Shown here in pieces: positions 29,735 through 39,510 of a DNA stretch of 64,000 nucleotides. Positions within the stretch are counted from its first letter, which is position 1. Every line of letters begins with the position of its first letter. This DNA comes from Sphingobium sp. CR2-8 (GTDB taxonomy: Bacteria; Pseudomonadota; Alphaproteobacteria; Sphingomonadales; Sphingomonadaceae). The position numbers and the translations under genes are program-made. The notes under the pieces were generated by a model. That model had not been told where the DNA came from. It searched no databases and saw only the letters and a list, made by a program, of their open reading frames with translations. The stretch is from the NCBI RefSeq assembly GCF_035818615.1, contig NZ_JAYKZY010000002.1, positions 1,862,501-1,926,500 on the forward strand. The letters run 5' to 3'.

Positions 29735-29798
29735 TTCCCCGGCGAAGGCCGGGGTCCGGTTGATGCGTTGGAACTGGACCCCGGCCTTCGCCGGGGAA
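29735..29798 (+). repeat. Inverted palindromic repeat pair (family 2)
   Basis: Two identical 23-base arms in opposite orientation (29735-29757 and 29776-29798) around an 18-base spacer. Each arm is itself a hairpin with core CCCCGGCGAAGGCCGGGG. The core differs only by a compensated base pair from CCCCAGCGAAGGCTGGGG in the repeats that flank the GIY-YIG gene at 42099-42483. Confidence 0.92.
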
Positions 29799-29827
29799 TC
29801 ATATGTTCAGCTTTTCACGATCTAATC

Positions 29828-30526
29828 ATGACGCGCAGCGACTTTCTTCGGTTGATGGCGGGTGGTCTGGCCAGCGGGTTGCTGGCCCGGCCGCTCGCCG
29901 CTGCCGGAGGCTATGATTTCTGGTTCACCCGGCTGCGTTACGATTCCGGCGACTGGGATGTCGACCAGCGTATGCCGTCGAACATGATTACGTCGCTGAT
30001 CGACTATACGACGTTGCGGGTCGACCCGAAGGAGCATGTCGTCGCTTTGTCGGACCCCAGGATGCTGACCGCCCCCTTCTGTTACATGGCGGGGCATAAG
30101 CTGGTCGAATTTTCGGCGGCCGAGCGGCGCAATTTCGAGCGCTATGTCCGCAATGGCGGCTTCGTCATGGTCGATGACTGCAATCATGACATAGACGGCC
30201 TGTTCGCCCGCTCCTTCGAAGCGCAAATGGCCAAGATCTTCGGGCCGAAGGCGTTGAAGACGCTGCCCAAGAGCCATGGCCTCTACCGCAGCTTCTTCAA
30301 GTTCGATGATGGGCCGCCCAATACCGGGCTGGAACTGAATGGCTGGGGCGACGACCTGGTCCACGACTATCTGAAAGGGATAGAAGTGAACGGGCGGCTC
30401 GGCCTTCTCTACAGCAACAAGGATTATGGCTGCGAGTGGGATTATGACTGGCGCAACAAGCGCTTTCTGGCCGAAGATAATACCAAGTTTGCGGTCAATA
30501 TCGTGATGTACGCGCTGTCGGTGTGA
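29828..30526 (+). CDS. DUF4159 domain protein with signal peptide
   Basis: A 232-residue exported protein: a signal peptide (TRSDFLRLMAGGLASGLLA, ending ALAAA-like) followed by one DUF4159 domain. Recognisable segments are FTRLRYDSGDWDVD, NGGFVMVDDCNHD and the C-terminal NKFAVNIVMYAL-type ending. DUF4159 has a class I glutamine amidotransferase-like fold of unknown function and commonly occurs with MoxR/DUF58 genes, often fused to a BatA N-terminus; here it is a separate protein. Start at 29828. Confidence 0.85.
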   Translation: MTRSDFLRLMAGGLASGLLARPLAAAGGYDFWFTRLRYDSGDWDVDQRMPSNMITSLIDYTTLRVDPKEHVVALSDPRMLTAPFCYMAGHKLVEFSAAERRNFERYVRNGGFVMVDDCNHDIDGLFARSFEAQMAKIFGPKALKTLPKSHGLYRSFFKFDDGPPNTGLELNGWGDDLVHDYLKGIEVNGRLGLLYSNKDYGCEWDYDWRNKRFLAEDNTKFAVNIVMYALSV

Positions 30527-30574
30527 CGACGCCCCTTCCCCCACTCCCGCCTCTCGTCCAGCAAGGGACATGAC

Positions 30575-31564
30575 ATGACCGAAATCAGCGAAGCCGAAAT
30601 CCAGAGCCGCCTGGCGCGATTGACCACATTGCGTGCGGCAATCGGCCAGGCGATCGTGGGTCAGGCGGAGGTGGTGGAGCAATTGCTGATCGGCCTGTTG
30701 GCTGGCGGCCATTGTCTGCTGGAAGGCGTGCCGGGCCTGGGCAAGACATTGCTCGTCCGATCGTTGGGCGAGGCGCTCAAGCTCGATTTCCGACGCGTCC
30801 AGTTCACGCCCGACCTGATGCCCAGCGACATATTGGGCACCGAATTGCTGGAGGAGGACCATGGCACCGGCCATCGCAGTTTCCGCTTTCAGCAAGGTCC
30901 GGTCTTCACCAACCTGTTGCTAGCCGACGAACTCAACCGCACGCCGCCCAAGACGCAAGCCGCGCTGCTGGAGGCGATGCAGGAGAAGACGGTCAGCTAT
31001 GGCGGTGTGACCCATCGCCTGCCCGCGCCCTTCTTCGTGCTGGCAACACAAAATCCGCTGGAACAGGCGGGCACCTATCCCCTGCCCGAAGCGCAGCTCG
31101 ACCGTTTCCTGCTCCATGTCCGGGTCGATTATCCGACCGAGGAAGAGGAGCGCGCCATCCTGGCCCAGACCACCGGCGCCAAGGTCGGCGTGGTGCCGAT
31201 GGTGATGGAAGGCGAAGAGGTGTTGGCGCTCCAGCAGCTGGTGCGCGACGTGCATTTCAGCGACGACTTGCTCCATTGGGTGACGCGGATCGTGCGGGCG
31301 AGCCGCCCCGGCGACGGCGCACCGGAAGATATCCGCAAATATGTGAAATGGGGCGCAGGTCCGCGCGCGGGCCAGTCACTGATCCTGTGCGCGAAGGCGC
31401 GCGCACTGCTCCACGGTCGGCTGAGCGCGACGCGCGACGACATCGCGGCGCTCGCCGCGCCGGTGATGCGGCATCGCCTGCTGCTGTCCTTCGCTGCGGA
31501 GGCGGAGGGACGAGGCGCCGATGACGTCGTGGCCGCCCTGATCCGCGCTGTCCCCCTCGCCTGA
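30575..31564 (+). CDS. MoxR family AAA+ ATPase
   Basis: A 329-residue AAA+ protein of the MoxR group. Walker A is [10 protein letters not shown] (about residue 50) and Walker B is [20 protein letters not shown], with the sensor-1 region [22 protein letters not shown] typical of MoxR. These ATPases act as chaperones for assembly or metal insertion of von Willebrand-domain partners, normally encoded next door, as here. Confidence 0.94.
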   Translation: MTEISEAEIQSRLARLTTLRAAIGQAIVGQAEVVEQLLIGLLAGGHCLLEGVPGLGKTLLVRSLGEALKLDFRRVQFTPDLMPSDILGTELLEEDHGTGHRSFRFQQGPVFTNLLLADELNRTPPKTQAALLEAMQEKTVSYGGVTHRLPAPFFVLATQNPLEQAGTYPLPEAQLDRFLLHVRVDYPTEEEERAILAQTTGAKVGVVPMVMEGEEVLALQQLVRDVHFSDDLLHWVTRIVRASRPGDGAPEDIRKYVKWGAGPRAGQSLILCAKARALLHGRLSATRDDIAALAAPVMRHRLLLSFAAEAEGRGADDVVAALIRAVPLA

Positions 31565-31600
31565 GCATTCGGCATCGATGGTCGACCTCCTCCCCCCGAT

Positions 31601-32470
31601 GTGCGCAACCGCCTGCGCGGCCTGCGCCTCGTAACGCGCCGGGCGGTGGGGGCGCATGGTTTGGGCCTGCATCAAAGCCACAGCCGCGGCGCGGGACTGG
31701 AGTTCGCCCAATATCGGGCATATGAACCGGGCGACGAACTGCGGCAGATCGATTGGAAACTCTACGCCCGTTCGGACAAATTCTTCGTGCGCGAGGCCGA
31801 GCGCGAAAGCCCGGTAGCAGTGTGGATATTGATCGACGCCAGCGCCTCCATGGGCCAGGCGGATACCGCGCGACCCGACTATTGCCGCCTGGACGCCGCC
31901 AAGGCTATCGCCGCCGCCGTTGCTGATCTGGCCTTGCGACAAGGCGATCGTTTCGGCTTCATGGCGCTGAGCGACGGGGGGCTGGCCCTGTTGCCACCCG
32001 CGACCGGGGCGCGGCACCGCGACCGTTTGCTGCTCGACCTGCTGACCATAAGCCCAGCGCGCGGCTTTGCCGCCGACGCACAATTGGGTCCGTTATGGGA
32101 ACGGATCGGCGCGCGTGACTTGGTGATCCTGCTGAGCGATTGTTTCGATGAAGGGGCGGTGGCGCTGGCAGAAAAGCTGGCCGCCGCCGGACGCGAAGTG
32201 CTGGTGATCGAGATGCTGACGGTGGCCGAGCGGGACTTCCCGTTCGACGGTGGTTATCGTTTTCGCGATCCCGAAACGGGCGAGGAATTGCTGGCCGATG
32301 GCGCGGCGCTGCGAACGGAGTTTCTCGCCCGCTTCGCGCAGGCGCGCGCAGCACTGCATGCGCGACTGGATGGCGCGGGCATCCGCCATGCCGCCCATAT
32401 GCTTGACGAGCCGATCGACCTGCCGCTGCGCCGCCTCTTTGCCGCCCATGGCGCGGCGGACCATGTATGA
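31601..32470 (+). CDS. DUF58 domain protein with von Willebrand-like fold
   Basis: A 289-residue protein with the DUF58 signature YEPGDELRQIDWKLYARSDK followed by a MIDAS-like metal site (LIDASASMG). The only in-frame start is the GTG at 31601, since a stop lies close upstream. It is the expected client of the neighbouring MoxR ATPase. Its stop overlaps the next start by four bases. Confidence 0.9.
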   Translation: MRNRLRGLRLVTRRAVGAHGLGLHQSHSRGAGLEFAQYRAYEPGDELRQIDWKLYARSDKFFVREAERESPVAVWILIDASASMGQADTARPDYCRLDAAKAIAAAVADLALRQGDRFGFMALSDGGLALLPPATGARHRDRLLLDLLTISPARGFAADAQLGPLWERIGARDLVILLSDCFDEGAVALAEKLAAAGREVLVIEMLTVAERDFPFDGGYRFRDPETGEELLADGAALRTEFLARFAQARAALHARLDGAGIRHAAHMLDEPIDLPLRRLFAAHGAADHV

Positions 32471-33612
32471 GCATGGGATTGCTGTTCCCGGCAGCGTTGG
32501 TGGCGCTGTTTGCACTGGTCGTGCCGCTGGTCATCCATATCGCCCGCAAGAGCGAGCAACGCCCGACCGATTTCGCGGCGTTGCGTTGGCTGCGGCAGAA
32601 GCCCCGTCCGCGATCCCGGCTGCGTTTCGACGAATGGCCCTTGCTGCTGGTACGGCTGGCCCTGCTGACGCTGGCGGCGTTGTGGCTGGCGCAGCCCGTC
32701 CTGTTCGGCGCGGCCGATCGGGAACCTTATGTCGCTATAGTCCCTGGCGCGCAGTTCGACGCGGCGGCGTTCGAAAACGATCGTGCGCATTGGATCGCGC
32801 CGGGCTTCCCGCCCATCGACGCGCCGCGACCCACCGGCGTCCTGCCGATTGCCAGCCTGATCCGGCAGATCGACGCGGAATTACCGACAGGAACGCCGCT
32901 TACCATCATCACGCCTGCCGTTATCGACGGCGCCGATGCGGATCGGCTGCATCTCTCACACAAAGCAAATTGGCGGATCACGAGCGGCGCCATGCCGCCA
33001 GCGGGCAACAGGACTGTACCGCCCCCTGCCCTGTCCGTCCGCTTCGATGCCGACCATCGTGGCGGATTGCGCTATCTGCGTGCAGCCGCCTTCGCCTGGC
33101 AACCGGCCGGACGCGCCGGGGATATCGAAACGGCCGCTCCTGATGCACCAATGCCGAATCGCCAGCGGATATTGGTCTGGCTTGTCGGCGGGAGTTTGCC
33201 GGACAGCGTCCTGCGCTGGGTGAAGGAAGGCGGCACGTTGCTGGCAGCCAACGATGTGCGCTTGCCCGGAGATCGTCCTGCGGTGCCGGTCTGGCGTGAC
33301 GATCTGGGCGCGCCGCTGGCCGAGGGTGGGACTTTGGGAAAAGGCCGCATGCTGCGCTTTGCTCGCGTGCTGTCGCCCGCGCAGATGCCCGTATTACTGG
33401 ACGCGGATTTTCCTGACCAGTTCAGGACATTGCTCCGACCCGTTGCTTCGCCAACCCGCGTTACAGCGTCCGATTATCGCCCTTTGACCGGCGCGCGCAG
33501 CTATGACCAACCGCCTCTTTCGTTACAGGACTGGCTAGGCATCCTGATCGCCGTGCTGCTGGTCGTGGAACGCTGGATGGCGACCCGCCGCAGCCGGAGC
33601 GTCGCGCCTTGA
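32467..33612 (+). CDS. BatA-like membrane protein
   Basis: A 381-residue protein with the aerotolerance BatA N-terminal region: a hydrophobic helix (residues ~4-25), the RKSEQRPTDFAALRWLRQ motif and a second helix near residue 60. A soluble, probably periplasmic middle part follows, and a C-terminal helix is at about 353-370. Overlaps on both sides (4 bases each) show tight coupling in the locus. Confidence 0.8.
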   Translation: MSMGLLFPAALVALFALVVPLVIHIARKSEQRPTDFAALRWLRQKPRPRSRLRFDEWPLLLVRLALLTLAALWLAQPVLFGAADREPYVAIVPGAQFDAAAFENDRAHWIAPGFPPIDAPRPTGVLPIASLIRQIDAELPTGTPLTIITPAVIDGADADRLHLSHKANWRITSGAMPPAGNRTVPPPALSVRFDADHRGGLRYLRAAAFAWQPAGRAGDIETAAPDAPMPNRQRILVWLVGGSLPDSVLRWVKEGGTLLAANDVRLPGDRPAVPVWRDDLGAPLAEGGTLGKGRMLRFARVLSPAQMPVLLDADFPDQFRTLLRPVASPTRVTASDYRPLTGARSYDQPPLSLQDWLGILIAVLLVVERWMATRRSRSVAP

Positions 33613-35723
33613 ACGGGAGCGCTTTGCTGGCCCATTGGGTCGCGCCTGCGCGGCGTCGCGCGCTGGCGGACACACTGGCTCTCGCGTTCCCGCTACTTGT
33701 CGCGGTCGGCGTGGCCGGGTGGCGTCTGCTGGGACTGGTCACGGCGCTGATACTGGTCATAATGGGTGTGGCACTAGCGCTGCTGATCGCCCGCCGACGT
33801 GCCGCGCGTTTCGACCGCAACTGGCTGATCCGCAGCCTGGATAACAGCCGCCCGGAACTGGAGGACAGCAGCGCCCTGCTGTTCGCAGACGACCCGCCCC
33901 GCACGGCGTTGGAAATGCTTCAGCGCACACGCATCGCTGGGCGCCTCGATCAGGCCAGCCCGCAGGATATGGCGCCCGGCTGGTCGCGGCGGATGCTGAT
34001 GCTGTTCAGCATCTTGGGCCTGACGCTCGTTGCAGCCGCATTGCTGTGGCCTCGCCAGGGCGCGGGTCCGCCCGCTCTTGCGCCCAGCCGCGAAGGCCTG
34101 CCGGTCCGGCCCGGCGTCCCTCGCCTCGTCGCGCAGAATTTGCGGATCATTCCGCCGCCTTATACCGGCCTGCCGGTTCGCGATTCCGCCGCACTCGACA
34201 CCCGCGCACCGCAGGGTTCCCGGCTGGAGTGGACGTTGCGGTTCGATCCGCAGGCGACCGCGCCTGCACTTGCTATGGTCGCGGGGCCGCCGCTGGCCCT
34301 GCGACGCGACGGAGGCAACTGGATCGCCAGCCGGATGCTCGATGCGTCCTTCCTCTATCGCGTCAATCCGGGAGGCCGGGGGACGACGCCGCCGCTGCAT
34401 CGTATCGACGCCATCGCGGACATGCCGCCGCAGGTGAAGGCGGTGGCACCCATGACCAGCCTGTCGATGGTAAAGGCTGGTCAGCGAAGCTGGACCCCGG
34501 TCTTTGCCGCTACCGACGATTATGGCGTTGCCGCCACCGCCCGCTTGCGCGTGACGCTGGCGATCGGCGAAGGTGAGAATGTGACCTTCAGCGAGCGGGA
34601 GATAGCGGTATCAGGCAGTGGCCCGGCGCGCGACCGGCGCTTTGCCCCGCCACTCGACTTTGCCCGCTTCGGTGTTGCGGCTGGCGGCGACATGGTGGTA
34701 CAACTGATCGTTCGTGACAACCGATCCCCTACGCCGCAGGAGGTGCGCGGTCCCAGTATGATCCTGCGCTGGCCGTCGGCCAAACAGTCTGAAAGCGGCG
34801 GGATGGAGGGCATGGTCAACACCACCTTGCCCGCCTATTTCCGCAGCCAGCGGCAGATCATCATCGACGCAGAATCCCTCATCAAGCAGAAACGCGCCTT
34901 AGCCCCGGCCCGCTATGTCGCACGGTCGGCCGCGATCGGCGGGGACCAGCAGATTTTACGGGGGCGCTACAGTCAGTTTCTGGGCGGTGAAGAGGAAGGC
35001 GAGCCTGACTTGCCGACCGCTGACGCGGACGGTCATCATGACGGTGATGGCCACGACCATGGCGGGGCACCCACACAACCGAGCGCAGGCTTTGGCGCGC
35101 CCGAAGATGTGCTGGCGGATTTCGGGCATCCGCATGACAAGTCTCCGGCATCGAGCCTGGCCCCTGAAACGCGGGCGATCCTGAAACAGGCGGTCGATGA
35201 AATGTGGCAGTCCGAACGGGAATTGAAACAGGGGCGGCCCGACTTGGCGCTGCCCTTCGCCTATAAGGCGCTGCGGTTCATCAAGGAGGTGCAGCAGGCG
35301 ACGCGGATATTCCTGTCGCGCGTCGGGCCAGAGCTGCCGCCGATCGACGCGACCCGGCGCATGACGGGCAAGCGGGACGGCTTGGAGAGCCGCGCCTTGG
35401 CGGTCGCGCCAGTCGAAGGGGATGACGGTCCGGCAGCGGCCGCCTGGCGTGCGCTGGGCGATGGGCCGGACGCAATCCGCGGACCCATCGCGCTAGGCGC
35501 CCTGGAAGACTGGGTAAGACGCAACGCCACGCGCCTGCCCGATGCGCTGGCGTTGATCGGCGCGATCGATACGCCGCGCAGCGATCCCGCCTGCCAGCCC
35601 TGCCGCACGAAACTGCGTGCGCTGCTGTGGACCGCGATGGAGCGGCCGGCGCGGCTGGCCCGGCGTCGCCCGGCCGATGCCATCGGTGCGCGCTATCTCG
35701 ATTCGATCGGCGGTGCGCAATGA
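33609..35723 (+). CDS. DUF4175-like large envelope protein with His-rich segment
   Basis: A 704-residue protein with three hydrophobic helices in its first 140 residues and a large soluble remainder. The layout and position fit the DUF4175 group found in alphaproteobacterial MoxR loci. A notable stretch around 35030-35140 is rich in His and Asp (HHDGDGHDHGG, HPHDK), which could bind metal. Stop and next start overlap (ATGA). Family assignment is by context and general form, so moderate confidence. Confidence 0.75.
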   Translation: MNGSALLAHWVAPARRRALADTLALAFPLLVAVGVAGWRLLGLVTALILVIMGVALALLIARRRAARFDRNWLIRSLDNSRPELEDSSALLFADDPPRTALEMLQRTRIAGRLDQASPQDMAPGWSRRMLMLFSILGLTLVAAALLWPRQGAGPPALAPSREGLPVRPGVPRLVAQNLRIIPPPYTGLPVRDSAALDTRAPQGSRLEWTLRFDPQATAPALAMVAGPPLALRRDGGNWIASRMLDASFLYRVNPGGRGTTPPLHRIDAIADMPPQVKAVAPMTSLSMVKAGQRSWTPVFAATDDYGVAATARLRVTLAIGEGENVTFSEREIAVSGSGPARDRRFAPPLDFARFGVAAGGDMVVQLIVRDNRSPTPQEVRGPSMILRWPSAKQSESGGMEGMVNTTLPAYFRSQRQIIIDAESLIKQKRALAPARYVARSAAIGGDQQILRGRYSQFLGGEEEGEPDLPTADADGHHDGDGHDHGGAPTQPSAGFGAPEDVLADFGHPHDKSPASSLAPETRAILKQAVDEMWQSERELKQGRPDLALPFAYKALRFIKEVQQATRIFLSRVGPELPPIDATRRMTGKRDGLESRALAVAPVEGDDGPAAAAWRALGDGPDAIRGPIALGALEDWVRRNATRLPDALALIGAIDTPRSDPACQPCRTKLRALLWTAMERPARLARRRPADAIGARYLDSIGGAQ

Positions 35724-37512
35724 CCATGCAAGCTGCGATCGCGGTGATATTGGGCCTCGCCACGCTGTTGGCCTGGGCGCGGCTATGGCGGTGGCATCGC
35801 ACAGCGCGGGCACTGGGACAGGGAGCGATCCGGCGGCTTGCGCTACTCGGGCTACTCCAGCCTGTCAGTGCGGCGCTGCTCCACCTCGCCCTGTTTCCGC
35901 CCATGGCGAGCGACGATGTGACATCCCTTCGCGTGGCTACGGCCGGGACATCGCGTCTGGCAGGCGCGAATGGCGGCGCGCCGCTGGTGCTGCTGCCGGA
36001 AGCCCCGATAATGAGCGGGGGCGAAGCCGTGCCGGATCTTGCCACCGCCTTGCGCCGGCATCACGGCGTCACGTCGATCGCCATATTGGGCGAAGGCCTT
36101 GGTCCCCGCGACATCGATGCGGCACGCAATTTGGATGTGCGGTTCGATCCGCCGCCCTTGCAGGCTGGCATGGTCGATATCGCGCCGCCACCGATCGTTG
36201 CGCCAGGTGCGCAATTCGCTGTGGGGGGGCGGTGGCCAGGTTGCCGGGCGCAACTGTCGCGTTGCTGGACCCGGCGGGACGGATCACCGATAGCGGGACG
36301 GCGGACAAGGACGGACGCTTCATGCTGGTCGGCACCGCGCGGGCGGCCGGTCCGGTCATATTCACGCTACAGGTGCGGTCGGGCAAAGCCCTTGTCGAAC
36401 AGGCCGCCGTGCCGGTCTGGGTTGCGGACAGCGCCCGCCCGCGCCTGTTGATCGTGGCGGGCGCGCCGGGGCCGGAGGTCAAATATCTGCGCCGATGGGC
36501 GAGCGATGCCGGGTTCGACGTCACGACCCAGATGAGCGCGGGCGGCGGGATCGCGCTGGGCGACGCGCCGATCGCGCTGGAGGCGGCCAGCCTGCGCCGG
36601 TTCGATGTGGCGATCGTCGATGATCGACGCTGGCCCGGGCTACGGGGACCGCTATTGTCGGCAGTGCGCGGGGGCATGGGGCTGGTTTTACGCACTGGCG
36701 GTCCGATCGATGGGGCTACGCTCTCGCAGTGGCGGAGCATCGGGTTCGATCTGGCTGGACCAGGCGGGGTCGTTCCGCTGGCCCTGCCCAAGGCGCCGGA
36801 CCGGGCGATCGCGCAGACACGCCATGGCATAGGCAGCGCAGACATACCGGTGGATATCGCGTCGCCCGAAGACATGGTGCCTGATGTCAATCGGCTTGGG
36901 CTGATCCCGGGCGGGGCGGACGCCGTCTCTCTGCTCCGGGATGCGGGTGGGGCCAGCCTGGCGGCATGGCACGCCCTGGGTTCGGGGCGGGTGGCGTTGT
37001 TCACCGCGATCGACAGCTACGGCCTGAGCCTGACCGGGCGTGGCGATCTGTATGGCGACTGGTGGAGCGCGATACTGGGCGCTGTGGCTCGACCGGCGGC
37101 GGCCAGCCACATGGTGACGGACATGGTCTGGGCCGGAGAGCGGATGACCATGTGCGGACTGGGCTCCGACAGCCGGGTGGAGACGCCCGATGGCGGACAG
37201 GCCCACATGTTGCCGGTGGCGGGTTGCGCGGCCTTCTGGCCCGTGACCGCAGGATGGCATTATCTGCGTGATGGGCGAGCATTGCGCCCCTTCTACGTTC
37301 AGCCTCGCGCAGCGCTGACGACCATGCGTGGCGCTCGTGACCGGCAGGCGACAGCTATGTTGCACCAGTTCGACGCCCCGGCCACCACGAAAGTAGTGTC
37401 TGTCCGATCGGGATCGAACTGGGTTTTCTGGTTGGCCTGGCTTGCCGTCAGCGCCCTGCTGTGGTGGCTGGAACGATCGCGGCTGGGGCGGCGTCCTCAG
37501 TCGGCCATGTAG
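35720..37512 (+). pseudogene. Membrane-anchored amidotransferase-like protein, interrupted by a frameshift
   Basis: The frame from the ATG at 35720 runs through two hydrophobic helices to GAQFAVGG, then meets a run of seven G (36223-36229) where the sensible frame changes by one base. The downstream part reads ARLPGATVALLDPAGRI and goes on to a soluble domain resembling class I amidotransferase-like folds (LLIVAGAPGPEVKYL) and a C-terminal helix (FWLAWLAVSALLWWLE), ending at 37512. An eighth G would give one intact protein of 597 residues. Last gene of the MoxR locus; overlaps the convergent exoribonuclease gene by 16 bases. Confidence 0.8.
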
Positions 37513-37946
37513 AAGTCGCGCAACGCCCGGGCGTCGTGCAGGGCATTGTGCGGCACGCGGCTGTTGGCGGCGGCGCTGAAACCCGCGGCGTTGATGAGTT
37601 CCAGCCGCAAGCCGAAATCGACACCGGCCATTTTCCCCGGCCCCGTCACCAACAGCGCGCAGAAATGCGACAGATCCTCCGGCCAGTCGGCGATGATGAC
37701 CGGATCGCTGTCCCCCTCCAGATAGGAGGCGACATGATCGGCCGCCTCCACCCGGTTGAGTTCCAGATCGATGCCGGGCGGCACATGGCGCAGATAGGGA
37801 ATGACATGCTTTTCGACCCAGGGTTCGATCGCGTCGGGAAGCGGCAGGGTCACGTAAAATTCCTGGTCGCCATGTTCCGGGACCAGCGCCACGCTGATGA
37901 GCGTGCCGCCAAAGCCGTTGAATTCGGTGTCGAGGAAATAGCGCAT
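37497..37946 (-). CDS. Rv2179c-like 3'-5' exoribonuclease
   Basis: A 149-residue single-domain DEDDh exonuclease. Exo I is YFLDTEFNGFGGTLISVALV (the D and E ligands), Exo II includes IIADWPEDLSHF, and Exo III is HNALHDARALRDF. This fits the small Rv2179c-like RNase family. The ATG at 37946 starts directly at the conserved domain. Transcribed against the MoxR locus. Confidence 0.85.
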   Translation of the reverse strand: MRYFLDTEFNGFGGTLISVALVPEHGDQEFYVTLPLPDAIEPWVEKHVIPYLRHVPPGIDLELNRVEAADHVASYLEGDSDPVIIADWPEDLSHFCALLVTGPGKMAGVDFGLRLELINAAGFSAAANSRVPHNALHDARALRDFYMAD

Positions 37947-38118
37947 GAAGAGGAAAACTGCCTGCCTGTGAAGCGCGCCAAAAGACATGACGCGGGGTTG
38001 TCGGTGCCTGTAGCATTTGCGCGACGGATGCCAAGCTGCCATGCGCATGCCGCGCGACGGGCCGTCCGATAAACGGCGACGTGATGAACGCCGTGCGACA
38101 GATGGAAGGAAGCAGACC

Positions 38119-38790
38119 ATGATCCCCCGCGAATATCTGGGTTCGGCGCAGGTGCCGGGCGGGCAGGAACTGAAACTCTATCGGCGCGGCAACGACCATA
38201 TGATCGTGCTGGACCGCAACGAGTTGATGAGCAGCCGGATGAGCGGGTCCGAAAAGCAGCTGGCGTTGATGACGATAGAGCGGCTGCACGGGCGCAAGGC
38301 CCCGCATCTGTTGATCGGTGGTTACGGCATGGGCTTTACCCTGCGCGCGGCGCTGGGCGTGCTGGATGGATCGGCGCGCGTCACCGTCGCCGAACTGGTG
38401 CCGGAGATCATCGCGTGGGCGCGGGGACCAATGGTGGATTTGATGGCCGGATGCCTGGACGATCCGCGCGTCGAGCTGGTCATAGACGATGTCGTGCCGT
38501 TGATCGCTGCGGGACGGGCGACCTATGACGCGATCCTGCTGGACGTCGACAATGGTCCGGACGGACTGACCGCCGCCGCCAACGACCGGCTCTATTCGGC
38601 TAGCGGGCTGGCAGTGGCCAAGACGGCGCTGAAGCCCGGCGGCATATTGGCGGTCTGGTCGGCCGGATCGGACGACGTCTTTGCCCGCCGCCTGCGCAGC
38701 AGCGGGTTCGATGTCGATGAGGTCGTAGTGAAGGCGCGCGACAATGGCAAGGGGCCGCGCCACGTCATCTGGTTTGCGCGGAAGCGCTGA
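38119..38790 (+). CDS. Spermidine synthase-like methyltransferase-fold protein
   Basis: A 223-residue Rossmann-fold protein. The nucleotide-binding glycine motif is LLIGGYGMGFTLRAAL, with a following acidic end (VTVAELVPEII) and LLDVDNGPDGL, as in spermidine synthase-like proteins. It lacks the N-terminal beta domain of true spermidine synthases, so the polyamine activity is unproven. ATG at 38119 with GAAGGAAG upstream. Confidence 0.8.
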   Translation: MIPREYLGSAQVPGGQELKLYRRGNDHMIVLDRNELMSSRMSGSEKQLALMTIERLHGRKAPHLLIGGYGMGFTLRAALGVLDGSARVTVAELVPEIIAWARGPMVDLMAGCLDDPRVELVIDDVVPLIAAGRATYDAILLDVDNGPDGLTAAANDRLYSASGLAVAKTALKPGGILAVWSAGSDDVFARRLRSSGFDVDEVVVKARDNGKGPRHVIWFARKR

Positions 38791-39510
38791 GGCGGGCGCG
38801 TCGGTCCGGGCCGGTCGGTGCGGGCGGACCTTGGATGACAGGCTGGCGCCGCTTTTGAGGTCACACCGACGCGGCAACCCGAAGTTCACGGCGTCGTCAG
38901 CGGTTTTCGGCCTTTGCGTCCCCAAAGCGCGCGCGATGCGTTCGCGAAGCCTCATCCACGCGTCACCGACGCGACAGTGACGCGCCACCATGGTCACGGC
39001 CACGCGCCGCAGACGCGCCGGGGGCATGGTTATTTGGATGGGGTGCCACGGATCGGCGATGCTGGCTGTCGAACGCGCTGTCATCGCCCAGGATAAATCA
39101 GAGAAAATCCTACATTGAAAGGGTAACTTTGGGCGGGAATTGCGGGCTGTGTGAAGGCGGCGATGGCAGTCCGTGATGGAGGGATGGGACGAAAAGCTGT
39201 CGGTCGGGCATCGTTTAGGGTTTCGGACGCCGTGAGGTGTCGGAAAGTCGGCGATGCCCGAACCGCGGGCCTCGGGAGGTGGTCTATGGGGATTTCGGTT
39301 TTAGGCGGGTCGAGGCGCTGGTGAGGGTTGCCGAAATGCGGACGTATTTGAGAGCGGACGGCCTGCTTTTTGGACGGCGATGACGTTGCGTAAATGCAGA
39401 AGGTCCGATTTTGGCGGGTCTGCGTCCGTTTTGGGGCGGGTTGGGTGCAAGCACTCCCGTTCCCCGACGCATGGTTGCTGCGAGGGCGATCCGTACTGAG
39501 CCGTGCCGGG
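38791..39510. other. 720-base stretch without a recognisable gene
   Basis: No open frame here has convincing coding character. The segment is GC-rich, contains repeated ACCGACGCG and several GT-rich tracts, and ends at the transposase stop of the IS91-type element. The rolling-circle origin end (oriIS) of that element is expected somewhere in its last part, but I cannot place its border. Confidence 0.6.

Noticed and set aside
36688..39084. A 798-codon minus-strand frame over the end of the MoxR locus, the exoribonuclease gene and the methyltransferase-like gene
   Set aside because: It crosses three supported genes and the start of the gene-poor stretch; no family features.
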